Shown: positions 15,565 through 23,832 of the stretch, piece by piece
How positions within the stretch are numbered: position 1 is the stretch's first letter
How the letters are laid out: every line of letters begins with the position of its first letter
NCBI GenBank assembly: GCA_910577925.1
Contig: CAJTOI010000001.1
Coordinates: 72,645 to 136,644 of the forward strand
Source: an uncultured Roseburia sp.
Lineage (GTDB): Bacteria > Bacillota > Clostridia > Lachnospirales > Lachnospiraceae
Direction: 5' to 3'
Length of the DNA: 64,000 nucleotides
Made by a program: the position numbers and the translations under genes
The notes under the pieces: model-generated
What the model was told of the DNA's origin: nothing
The model's database searches: none
The model's input: the letters and a program-made list of their open reading frames with translations, nothing else

Positions 15565-17679
15565 CTAAATTATCCTTTTAAATTTCTTTTCGATTTCGTA
15601 TTTCGTCATGGATATGACAGTCGGTCTTCCGTGCGGACAGTGATAGGGATTTTCCAGCGACAGAAGCTCGCCGATCAGCGCCTCTGCTTCCGGCTGCCCG
15701 AGATGCATGTTCCCCTTGACTGCCGCCTTGCACGACATCGACGCCACTTTCTCTAAGATCGCTTCCGGCGCATCGCGTCCGCCGATATCGGAAAAATCGT
15801 CCAGCAGCTCGAGAAGCATGCTCTTTACATCCACCGCCTCAAAATCTGCAGGAACCGCATTTACGGCAAATTCCTTGCCGCCGAACGGCTCGATTTCATA
15901 CCCGAAGGCCGCAATCTGTTCCCCGAACCGCCCGAGCGCCTCCTGCTCCTGTGCGTTTAGTGTCAGTATCACCGGCGGGCTGATATTCTGCGACACAAAG
16001 CGTTTCTCCCGGACTCTCGCCATCGTCCGCTCGTAGAGCACTTTCTCATGGGCCGCGTGCTGGTCGATGAGAAACAGCTTGTCCCCGTATTCCACCAGCC
16101 AGTACGTCTCAAAAAGCTGCCCGATGATCCGATGGCGTTTCGCGGCGTCCTCTGTCAGAAAACCGGCCGCATGTTCGGAGAGCGTCTGCTGCTCATAAAC
16201 GGGTCTCGGCGTCTCTTCGCGGGGGTGGGCCGCCGGTTTCGGCTGATAATTGCCGGTCTCACGCAGCGTGTCTGTCCGGGAAGCGCCGATTTCCTGCGCG
16301 GACGCCCTCCCCGGCCTGCACCCGCCGGGATTTTCCGACGTTTTGCGCAGCAGCTTTTCGAATACGGCAAGATTCTCCGGCGTCGATGCCTTCTTTTCCG
16401 GCGTCTGCGGTTCCCTTTTCTGATTTATTTCCGGCGTCTGCGGTTCCTTTTTCTGATTTATTTCCGGCGTCTGCGGTTCCTTCTCCCGCTTTGCGTCCGG
16501 CGTCTGCGGCGCCTGCCCTGCGGTCTGCGGTGTCTGCTCCCGCTGCGGATACTTGCGCTCGTAGGGGCTGTCCGCCGCAACCCGGCTGCGCAGCGCTTCC
16601 ATGCGGCGCGTCTCAAACGGCTCCGGCACAGAGGCAGATGCCGCCTTTTTCGTTTCTTTTTTCTCTTCGATCGGCACTTCCGGGATAAGTTCCCTGCCGC
16701 TTAAGGCGTCCCGCACCGTCTGACAGAGGCTGCGGTATATTTCTTCGCCGCCGGAAAAACGCAGTTCCATTTTTGTGGGGTGTACGTTCACATCAAGTTT
16801 TTCCGTGTCCACAGTAAAATAAAGCACGCAGAAAGGGTACTGATGCTGCATCAGAAATCCCTTATACGCCTCTTCCACCGCTTTTGAGAGCAGCGCGCTT
16901 TTGATGTAGCGCCCGTTGACAAAGTAGCTTTCAAAATTGCGGTTTCCACGGGATATCACCGGTTTTCCGATAAACCCTTTCACCGAGAAAAGCGCCGTCT
17001 GTGCGGACACCGGCAAAATGGCCGCCGTGATATCCCTGCCGTAAATATGGTAAATGATATCCTTTTCTTCAGAGTTTCCCGAGGTATGCATTTTGGTCTG
17101 CCCGCTGCTGATAAATTTAAACGACACGTCCGGATGGGATAAGGCAAGGCGCTCCATCAGGTCGCTGATATAGTTTCCCTCGGTAACCGTGCTCTTTAAA
17201 AACTTCTTCCTGGCCGGCGTGTTGTAGAACAGATTCCGCACGATGAACGTGGTTCCGTCCGGCGCTCCGATTTCCTCGTTTGCGAGTTCCTTAGAGCCTT
17301 CGATTACATATCTGGTTCCGGTCAGCTCGCGTCCGGTCTTTGTGATCAGCTCTACCTGCGACACCGCGGCGATACTCGAGAGGGCCTCGCCCCGAAACCC
17401 GAGCGATCTCACGCACAGCAGATCTTCGACACTTTTAATCTTGCTCGTGGAATGACGCAGAAACGCAAGCGGCACCTGCGCTCTGTCAATTCCGCACCCG
17501 TTGTCGGTAATGCGGATAAACGAGGTTCCGCCCTCCTTGATCTCGACGGTGACCGCGGTGGCTTTCGCGTCAATTGCATTCTCCACAAGCTCCTTTACCA
17601 CCGAGGCCGGGCGTTCCACCACCTCGCCGGCAGCAATCTTATCAATTGTCTCCTGATTCAGCAGCGTAATCTGCGGCAT
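15565..17679 (-). CDS. mutL: DNA mismatch repair endonuclease MutL with repeat-bearing linker
   Basis: Matchmaker ATPase/endonuclease of methyl-independent mismatch repair. It is 704 residues. N-terminal GHKL ATPase motifs are ENAIDAKAT, DNGCGI and RGEALSSI. The C-terminal endonuclease carries DQHAAHEKVLYE (the DQHA(X)2E(X)4E motif) and the second zinc-site motif CPHGRP, so it should nick DNA itself. The linker (about 340-510) is Pro/Gln/Lys-rich and holds four 11-residue repeats (PQTPE-type). The gene follows mutS after 59 bases. Confidence 0.96.
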   Translation of the reverse strand: MPQITLLNQETIDKIAAGEVVERPASVVKELVENAIDAKATAVTVEIKEGGTSFIRITDNGCGIDRAQVPLAFLRHSTSKIKSVEDLLCVRSLGFRGEALSSIAAVSQVELITKTGRELTGTRYVIEGSKELANEEIGAPDGTTFIVRNLFYNTPARKKFLKSTVTEGNYISDLMERLALSHPDVSFKFISSGQTKMHTSGNSEEKDIIYHIYGRDITAAILPVSAQTALFSVKGFIGKPVISRGNRNFESYFVNGRYIKSALLSKAVEEAYKGFLMQHQYPFCVLYFTVDTEKLDVNVHPTKMELRFSGGEEIYRSLCQTVRDALSGRELIPEVPIEEKKETKKAASASVPEPFETRRMEALRSRVAADSPYERKYPQREQTPQTAGQAPQTPDAKREKEPQTPEINQKKEPQTPEINQKREPQTPEKKASTPENLAVFEKLLRKTSENPGGCRPGRASAQEIGASRTDTLRETGNYQPKPAAHPREETPRPVYEQQTLSEHAAGFLTEDAAKRHRIIGQLFETYWLVEYGDKLFLIDQHAAHEKVLYERTMARVREKRFVSQNISPPVILTLNAQEQEALGRFGEQIAAFGYEIEPFGGKEFAVNAVPADFEAVDVKSMLLELLDDFSDIGGRDAPEAILEKVASMSCKAAVKGNMHLGQPEAEALIGELLSLENPYHCPHGRPTVISMTKYEIEKKFKRII
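16390..16513. repeat. 33-bp in-frame tandem repeat in mutL linker
   Basis: The 13-mer CCGGCGTCTGCGG recurs at 16398, 16431, 16464 and 16497, a period of 33 bp. It encodes about four 11-residue units (EPQTPEINQKK, EPQTPEINQKR and two diverged ones). Copy-number change would lengthen or shorten the linker without frameshift. Confidence 0.9.
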
Positions 17680-17717
17680 GCTTTTCTCTCCTTATGCAAA
17701 AATCTCTTCTTCCCGGC

Positions 17718-17740
17718 AAAAAACGCCGTTTTTGCGTTTT
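17718..17740 (-). terminator. Weak intrinsic terminator or attenuator after mutS
   Basis: Read on the minus strand from the mutS stop: AAAACGC, loop AAAAACG, GCGTTTT, extending to a run of six T. The stem is 7 bp. Because mutL and miaA follow in the same direction it may only attenuate downstream expression. Confidence 0.4.
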
Positions 17741-20381
17741 ACCAGCGGTTCTTTACTTTATTCTGCAGCTCGTATAATTTATTGAGCGCCTCGATCGGCG
17801 TCAGATTTCCGACATCCACGCTGCGCAGCTCCTCGATAATGTCATCGTCTTTTACCGTGTCAAACAGCGACATCTGTGTCAGATCCACCTCGTCGAGGCG
17901 TTCCTTTTTCCGACGGGTTCCGGAATCCACCGGAATTTTGCGCGTGACACCGGTGATATCGTTCGCAATCAGCTCCTCCACAATCTCTTTGGCGCGTTCA
18001 ATTACACTGTCCGGCACACCGGCCAGCTTTGCGACCTGAATCCCGTAGCTCTTGTCCGCACCGCCCTTTACGATTTTGCGCAGGAATACGATATCATCCC
18101 CCTTCTCCTTGACCGCGATGCAGTAATTGTTGACGTTGGAAAGTTTTCCTTCAAGCTCGGTCAGCTCGTGATAATGGGTGGCAAAAAGCGTCTTGGCTCC
18201 GAGCAGTTTGGGATTGCTGATATGCTCCACCACCGCCCAGGCGATGCTCAGCCCGTCAAAGGTGCTGGTTCCCCGGCCGATCTCGTCGAGCACCAGCAGG
18301 GAATCCGGCGTGGCGTTTCGAAGAATATTGGCGACCTCGTTCATCTCCACCATAAATGTGCTCTGGCCGCTCGCAAGGTCATCCGAGGCTCCTACGCGGG
18401 TAAAGATGCGGTCCACAATGCCGATTTTGGCCGAAGCCGCCGGCACAAAGCTTCCGATCTGCGCAAGCAGTACGATCAGCGCCGTCTGGCGCATGTAGGT
18501 GGATTTTCCTGCCATATTCGGCCCAGTGATAATCGAAATCCGGCTGTTCGCATTGTCGAGATAGGTATCGTTGTCGATAAACATATCATTCGGAATCATT
18601 TTTTCCACGACCGGATGACGGCCGCCTTTGATATCAATGACACCGTTTTCATTGATGACCGGTCTGCAGTAATTGTTCTGCTCCGCGACAAGCGCAAGCG
18701 ATGCAAACACATCGATTCCCGCTACCGCCTTGGCCGTCTTCTGGATGCGCACGACCTCGGCGGCAATTTTATCCCGCACGCCGCAGAAAAGCTCGTACTC
18801 GAGAAGCACCAGCTTATCCTCCGCACCTAAAATCATATCCTCAAGTTCTTTTAATTCGGGCGTGATGTACCGCTCCGCATTCGCGAGCGTCTGCTTGCGC
18901 GTAAAATAGTCCGGCACAAGATTTTTGTAGGAGTTTGTCACCTCAAGATAGTAGCCGAAAATTTTATTGTACTTGATTTTCAGATTGCGGATTCCCGTTT
19001 TCTCCCGCTCTTTCGCCTCTAACTCTGCAAGCCACGTCTTCCCTTCCGCTTTCGCGTGCCGGTACTGGTCGGCCTCCTCGTTGTAGCCGTCTTTGATCAG
19101 CCCGCCGTCTCGGACGGAAAGCGGCGGCTCCTCCACGATGGAACTGTCAATCAGCGCATGAAGGTCCTCTAACGTATCCGTCTCGCTCTTTAGTTCGTTT
19201 AACAGCTCACAGTCAAATTCCTCAAGCAGGGTGCGGATTGCAGGCAGCATGCCGAGGGAATTGCGAAACGCGATCAGGTCTCTCGGATTTGCGGTCTTAT
19301 ATGTAACGCGGGTAATCAGCCGCTCCAGGTCGTAGATGGGATTTAAGTATTCCCGCAGCTCTTCCCTTGTGATCACGTGTCTGTTTATCTCCGCGATGGC
19401 GTCCTGCCTCTTCTCGATCGCTGCCCGCTCAATCAGCGGCTGCTCCACATAGGAGCGCAGCAGCCTTGCCCCCATCGCTGTCTTTGTCTTGTCAAGCACC
19501 CAGAGCAGTGAGCCGCGCTTCTGTTTTTCGCGCAGGGTTTCGACCAGTTCGAGATTGCGTCTCGTGGAGCTGTCGATCACCATGTATTTTCCGGTGGAAT
19601 AGGGGTGGATCGCGGAAATATGCTCCAGATTGTTTTTCTGTGTCTCGTAGAGATAGCGAAGCAGGGCTCCGGCCGCAATCACGCCGCAGTCATAATCGGA
19701 AAGCCCGAGGGCCGCGACGCTTTTTACACGAAAATGCTCTTTTAATGTTTTTTCTGCAAGTTCATCTCCAAAATACCAGCTCTCGAGCGCATATATTGTA
19801 ATTTGCAGTCGATGACGCATGTCTTCCACGTCGACGCCGCTCATATAAAAGCTTTCATTGCATATAATTTCGGACGGACCGAATTTATTGATTTCGTCGA
19901 CCAGCTTTCGCTCGGAGTCCACCTCCGTCACATAATAATCGCCGGTGGACACATCGACGATGGAAAGTCCGTATTTATCCGCCAGGTACACAATACTCAT
20001 CAGGTAGTTGTTTTTTGATTCGTCAAGCGCCTGCATGTCGAGATTGGTGCCCGGCGTGACGATCCGTATGACTTCACGCTTTACCAGCCCTCTTGCAAGC
20101 TTCGGGTCTTCTACCTGCTCGCAGATAGCAACCTTGTGCCCGTTGCTTACCAGCTTGTTCAGATATCCCTCCAGGGCATGAAAGGGAACGCCGCACATCG
20201 GCGCGCGCTCCTCCATCCCGCAGTTTTTTCCTGTCAATGTCAGTTCGAGTTCTTTCGAGACAACTTCCGCATCTTCAAAAAACATCTCGTAAAAATCGCC
20301 GAGACGGTAAAACAGAATGCAGTCGCTGTACTCTTTTTTTGTCTGCAGATATTGCTGCATCATTGGTGTATATTCAGCCAC
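17739..20381 (-). CDS. mutS: DNA mismatch recognition protein MutS
   Basis: Recognises base mismatches and small loops, then recruits MutL. It is 880 residues from GTG 20381. The mismatch-wedge Phe-X-Glu motif (GDFYEMF), Walker A GPNMAGKST, Walker B LLVLDEIGRGTSTFDG and the C-terminal helix-turn-helix (SYGIQVAKLAGVP) are all present. The frame stays open to 20732, but that extension overlaps the preceding flavoprotein and is not MutS-like. GTG 20381 follows GAGG by 8 bases and gives the normal family length. Confidence 0.95.
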   Translation of the reverse strand: MAEYTPMMQQYLQTKKEYSDCILFYRLGDFYEMFFEDAEVVSKELELTLTGKNCGMEERAPMCGVPFHALEGYLNKLVSNGHKVAICEQVEDPKLARGLVKREVIRIVTPGTNLDMQALDESKNNYLMSIVYLADKYGLSIVDVSTGDYYVTEVDSERKLVDEINKFGPSEIICNESFYMSGVDVEDMRHRLQITIYALESWYFGDELAEKTLKEHFRVKSVAALGLSDYDCGVIAAGALLRYLYETQKNNLEHISAIHPYSTGKYMVIDSSTRRNLELVETLREKQKRGSLLWVLDKTKTAMGARLLRSYVEQPLIERAAIEKRQDAIAEINRHVITREELREYLNPIYDLERLITRVTYKTANPRDLIAFRNSLGMLPAIRTLLEEFDCELLNELKSETDTLEDLHALIDSSIVEEPPLSVRDGGLIKDGYNEEADQYRHAKAEGKTWLAELEAKEREKTGIRNLKIKYNKIFGYYLEVTNSYKNLVPDYFTRKQTLANAERYITPELKELEDMILGAEDKLVLLEYELFCGVRDKIAAEVVRIQKTAKAVAGIDVFASLALVAEQNNYCRPVINENGVIDIKGGRHPVVEKMIPNDMFIDNDTYLDNANSRISIITGPNMAGKSTYMRQTALIVLLAQIGSFVPAASAKIGIVDRIFTRVGASDDLASGQSTFMVEMNEVANILRNATPDSLLVLDEIGRGTSTFDGLSIAWAVVEHISNPKLLGAKTLFATHYHELTELEGKLSNVNNYCIAVKEKGDDIVFLRKIVKGGADKSYGIQVAKLAGVPDSVIERAKEIVEELIANDITGVTRKIPVDSGTRRKKERLDEVDLTQMSLFDTVKDDDIIEELRSVDVGNLTPIEALNKLYELQNKVKNRW

Positions 20382-20391
20382 TTTTCTTTCC

Positions 20392-22026
20392 TCAATTTCT
20401 CTCTGATACAATTTGTTCCGCCACACGCAGGCCGTCCATCGCAGCGGACGTGATACCGCCCGCGTAGCCGGCGCCCTCTCCGCACGGATAAATCCCCCGC
20501 ACAAAAGCCTCGCATGCGGCATTCCGGGGAATCCGCACCGGGGAGCTCGTACGGCTTTCCACTCCCGATAAAACGGCATCCGCGCGGTCAAAGCCGGATA
20601 ATCGCTGCCCGAAGACATGCATGCCGGCGACAAACGCCTCCTCTGCTTCCGCGGGGAGAAGCCCCCGCAGATTCGCAAAGCAGACCGCGCCCTTTGCGGC
20701 GCTCTCAAATGCCCCGTAGCCTTCGGAGACACGATTCGCGCAGTAGTCGCCGAACAGCTGCTGCGGAATCCGTCCGCCTCCGAGCCGGTACGCCGCCTCC
20801 TCTAGGCGCTCCTGAAACCGGACGCCCGCAAGCGCGTCCTCGGCGCCGAAATCCGCGGGCGTCACCGACACGATAATCGCACTGTTTGCGTTTTTGCCGC
20901 TTCTACCGGAATAGCTCATACCGTTGACTGCCAGCCGTCCGTCCTCGGAGGAAGCGTTTACCACATATCCGCCCGGACACATGCAAAACGAGTATACGCC
21001 GCGGGATGGCGCCGCGGCAGACGCCGGCTTTGCCGACGCATCTAACGGCAACTTTGCCGGCATGTTTGCCGTGACTTTATAGGCCGCCGCAGGGAGCAGA
21101 TCCGCATAGGTCTCCCCGTACTGCAGCCGGTTTATAGCATCCTGCGGATGTTCCACCCGGAAGCCCACGGCAAAAGACTTTGCCTCCATGCCGAGCGTTT
21201 CCTTTGCGTGGAGCATCCGAAACGTGTCTCTGGCGCTGTGTCCGACGGCCAGCACCAGACGATCGGTCTCAATCCACCGCTCATGATTGATTTCCGCCGC
21301 CGAAATTCTGCCGTCCTTTACGGCATAATCCGTCATGCGGCTCTCAAAGCAAAAACATGCTCCGGCTTCCTCCATAAAAAGACGCATATTTCGGATCACA
21401 TCGGAGAGCACGTCCGTGCCGACATGCGGCTTATTCTCGTACAGAATCTGTTCCGGCGCGCCGAATTTCACGAAAGTCTCAAGCACAAAGCGGTTCCGGC
21501 CCGCAGGATCTTTCACAAGCGTATTCAGCTTGCCGTCGGAAAAGGTTCCCGCGCCGCCCTCCCCGAACTGTACATTCGAGGCGGTATCTAATATGCCCGT
21601 TTCCCAGAACCGCGCCACGTCTCTGGCGCGCTCTTCCACTCTGCGGCCGCGCTCGAGCACCACCGGCGGACATCCCGCCTGCGTCAGCGCATAGGCGCAG
21701 AAAAGCCCCGCCGGGCCGGCTCCGACTACCACCGGACGCTGTCCGCCGGGCCGAGTCGACGGTTTTGGCAGACAATATCGTTCTTCTTGAATTAACATAA
21801 TATTTTTATCGTCAACCTGCTTGAGGATTTTCGCTTCCCCCTCAGCCTGCACGTCCACGGAATACACATACCAAAGCTGCGGTTTCTTTCTCGCGTCAAT
21901 CGATTTTTTTACAAGCCGGTAGCCGAGAAGGCGGCTTTCCTTTATTTTTAAAAGCTTACAAATCTGCCGTACAAGCTGCTGCTCGGTGTGCAAAACAGGC
22001 AGCTTCATCTGCCGAATCCGAATCAT
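20392..22026 (-). CDS. COG2509-type FAD-dependent dehydrogenase with a linker insertion
   Basis: A 544-residue soluble flavoprotein of the uncharacterised FAD-dependent dehydrogenase family COG2509. An N-terminal about 90-residue domain precedes a dinucleotide-binding motif VVVGAGPAGLFCAYAL. NVQFGEGGAGTFSDGKL and GVYSFCMCPGGYVVNASSEDG are family hallmarks. The natural substrate is unknown. ATG 22026 overlaps the upstream flavoprotein stop as ATGA, so the two are translationally coupled. Just before GVYSFCMCPGG there is an Ala/Pro-rich stretch of about 20 residues (KPASAAAPS) that I do not expect from the family; it is palindrome-rich at DNA level. Confidence 0.87.
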   Translation of the reverse strand: MIRIRQMKLPVLHTEQQLVRQICKLLKIKESRLLGYRLVKKSIDARKKPQLWYVYSVDVQAEGEAKILKQVDDKNIMLIQEERYCLPKPSTRPGGQRPVVVGAGPAGLFCAYALTQAGCPPVVLERGRRVEERARDVARFWETGILDTASNVQFGEGGAGTFSDGKLNTLVKDPAGRNRFVLETFVKFGAPEQILYENKPHVGTDVLSDVIRNMRLFMEEAGACFCFESRMTDYAVKDGRISAAEINHERWIETDRLVLAVGHSARDTFRMLHAKETLGMEAKSFAVGFRVEHPQDAINRLQYGETYADLLPAAAYKVTANMPAKLPLDASAKPASAAAPSRGVYSFCMCPGGYVVNASSEDGRLAVNGMSYSGRSGKNANSAIIVSVTPADFGAEDALAGVRFQERLEEAAYRLGGGRIPQQLFGDYCANRVSEGYGAFESAAKGAVCFANLRGLLPAEAEEAFVAGMHVFGQRLSGFDRADAVLSGVESRTSSPVRIPRNAACEAFVRGIYPCGEGAGYAGGITSAAMDGLRVAEQIVSERN

Positions 22027-23285
22027 AACGTTCTTTCTCCCGCTTTTATTTCCAACGCTTTCGCGCCGGCATGTCTTCCCGCCACATAGCCGCTCGACCA
22101 CGCCCACTGCAGGTTATAGCCGCCGCAGGTTCCGTCGATATCGATGACTTCCCCGGCGAAATACACGCCGCGGACCAGCTTCGATTCGAGTGTGCGGCTG
22201 TCAATCTCTGCGGTATCGACACCTCCGGCACACACCTGCGCCGCCTCAAAGCCCTTGCTTCCGACAATATCCACACGAAAATTCCGAATGGTACCGCAGA
22301 GCGTTCCAAGCTGCTTTTTTTCGACGGTTCCCGCCTGCGCGTGCAGCCCGATCCCGGATTCTTTGAGCAGCACGGCGGAGAGCTTCCGGTTAAAAAGCCC
22401 GATCAGCGCCTCCGACGCACTTTTCCCGCGCGCGTTTTCGCCGAACCGTTTCTCTAAGAGTGCGGACAGCACCGCCTCATCCATATTAGGCGCAAAATTA
22501 ATGCGGGCGCACACCCGCCTGTTCTGCCGCAGCGCTCTTACCGCAAAGCGGCTGAGCTGAAATACCGGAATGCCGGAAATGCCGTATTCGGTCAGCTGCA
22601 GCTCTCCGCATTCCGAGCAGATCCGGGCATCGTCAACGTATAATTCCATGCACATCTCTGCACGGATTCCTGCAAGTTCCTTGAAAAATGCCTGTTTCCC
22701 CTTCAGCTGCACCAGCGCGGGCACAATATCTATAAAATGATGTCCGAGTTTTTCAATATGTTGAAATGCCGTTCCGTCGCTTCCTGTCTTCGGCGACGCC
22801 AAAAGTCCTGTCGCAAAAAGAATCGTTTTGGTCAAAATCTCGTCTTTTTCGAGTCGAATCCGAAAGCCGCGGCCTGTCTTTTCCACCGATTGAAGCTCAC
22901 AGGAAGTATAAATATCCACCTTCCGGTAATCCGCCTCCATCCGAAGCACATCAAGTACGGAGGATGCCTGCCCGCTGGCAGGATAATAGTAACCGTTCCG
23001 CTCCTTCGGATAAATGCCGAGCTCCTCAAAAAAGGCAAGCGTCTCCGCAAGTCCGAACTGTTCGAAAACGGGCAAGACAAAAGCAGGGTTCTCTCCCCGG
23101 TAATAGGAGATTCCCTGCAAGGCATTGGTATAGTTGCATTTTCCGTTTCCGGTTGCGAGAAGCTTTTTCCCGACCCGGTCCATATGCTCTACAATTATCG
23201 TTCCGGCACCGCAAGACGCAGCCGAAATACCGGCCACAAGCCCAGCTGCACCCCCGCCGATCACGGTCACATCTGTCTGTATCAT
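22023..23285 (-). CDS. HI0933/YhiN-family flavoprotein (aminoacetone oxidase / BaiN-like)
   Basis: FAD-dependent oxidoreductase of 420 residues with N-terminal VTVIGGGAAGLVAGISAA, ATGNGKCNYTN and C-terminal GEVIDIDGTCGGYNLQWAWSSGYVAG, the TIGR00275-type signature. BaiN of C. scindens belongs to this family, but no other bile-acid genes are here, so substrate is undetermined. ATG 23285 with GGAGGG six bases upstream is preferred to the open frame at 23315. It is first in a unit running through mutS, mutL and miaA, behind the promoter at 23350. Confidence 0.85.
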   Translation of the reverse strand: MIQTDVTVIGGGAAGLVAGISAASCGAGTIIVEHMDRVGKKLLATGNGKCNYTNALQGISYYRGENPAFVLPVFEQFGLAETLAFFEELGIYPKERNGYYYPASGQASSVLDVLRMEADYRKVDIYTSCELQSVEKTGRGFRIRLEKDEILTKTILFATGLLASPKTGSDGTAFQHIEKLGHHFIDIVPALVQLKGKQAFFKELAGIRAEMCMELYVDDARICSECGELQLTEYGISGIPVFQLSRFAVRALRQNRRVCARINFAPNMDEAVLSALLEKRFGENARGKSASEALIGLFNRKLSAVLLKESGIGLHAQAGTVEKKQLGTLCGTIRNFRVDIVGSKGFEAAQVCAGGVDTAEIDSRTLESKLVRGVYFAGEVIDIDGTCGGYNLQWAWSSGYVAGRHAGAKALEIKAGERTL

Positions 23286-23311
23286 AATTGCCCTCCGGCA
23301 TCGCTCTGGTG

Positions 23312-23348
23312 TCATGTCAGTGAGACGAATGGCTCACGTCAGTGAGAC
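23312..23348. promoter_or_regulatory. Two direct operator-like repeats at the flavoprotein-mutS promoter start site
   Basis: TCATGTCAGTGAGAC (23312-23326) and TCACGTCAGTGAGAC (23334-23348) differ at one base and are 22 bp apart, two helical turns. Each contains a dyad; CTCAC-GTCA-GTGAG at 23333-23346 is perfect. They overlie and follow the predicted transcription start. The regulator is unknown. Confidence 0.55.
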
Positions 23349-23349
23349 T

Positions 23350-23378
23350 ATTCTATCACACCCAAAGCAAACAAGCAA
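23350..23378 (-). promoter_or_regulatory. Sigma-A promoter of the flavoprotein-mutS-mutL-miaA unit
   Basis: Minus strand -35 TTGCTT, 17-bp spacer, -10 TAGAAT. It lies between the bofC-like gene end (23395) and the flavoprotein start (23285). Expected start near 23343, inside the proximal operator-like repeat. Confidence 0.6.
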
Positions 23379-23394
23379 GCCGCCGGATACAGAC

Positions 23395-23775
23395 TCAGCT
23401 TGTATAGCTTTCCAGAAAATCATAGAGTTCTCTGTCATCGCGGATAAAAATATGATTTTTTATGGTTTCCTGCTCCTGCTGGCTCAGATGTTCGAGCCGG
23501 ATATTTGTTTCCAGGTAAACCGTGCTTCCGTCCGATTCGTACACAACGAGAAATCCGTCTTTTTCCCCTATCACATAGCGCGCATTTTCCCGCAGTGCCA
23601 TACTCTCCGCCACTTCCCACTGCTCGGTCACCTCGACGGGGTCCGCTTCCAGCTGAGGTTCGGTAGAAAAGCGCTCGATATCCGGGGTATCCGACGACCC
23701 GGCAGTCCATACCGCAAGCATCGCACCGCCCAGTACCATCGCCATAAAAAAGCAAATACCTATCGTTCTTCTCAT
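23395..23775 (-). CDS. BofC C-terminal-domain-like membrane-anchored protein
   Basis: A 126-residue protein with an N-terminal signal/anchor segment (about 4-23). The C-terminal half (FLVVYESDGSTVYLETNI, then a helix with ELYDFLESY) resembles the C-terminal domain of BofC, the B. subtilis forespore intermembrane regulator of pro-sigma-K processing. In clostridia such short proteins are widespread and their role is not established. ATG 23775 follows GGAGG; the frame upstream to 23826 lacks a ribosome site. It follows the SpoVB-like gene by 57 bases. Confidence 0.6.
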   Translation of the reverse strand: MRRTIGICFFMAMVLGGAMLAVWTAGSSDTPDIERFSTEPQLEADPVEVTEQWEVAESMALRENARYVIGEKDGFLVVYESDGSTVYLETNIRLEHLSQQEQETIKNHIFIRDDRELYDFLESYTS

Positions 23776-23832
23776 GATTTCCTCCGTTTTACGATAAGTA
23801 TCTGCCTTTTTTCTGTTTTTATACAAGAATCT

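Noticed and set aside
20382..20732. N-terminal extension of MutS
   Set aside because: The frame is open but overlaps the COG2509 flavoprotein; the residues are Arg/Pro/Ala-rich and not MutS-like. GTG 20381 has a proper ribosome site.
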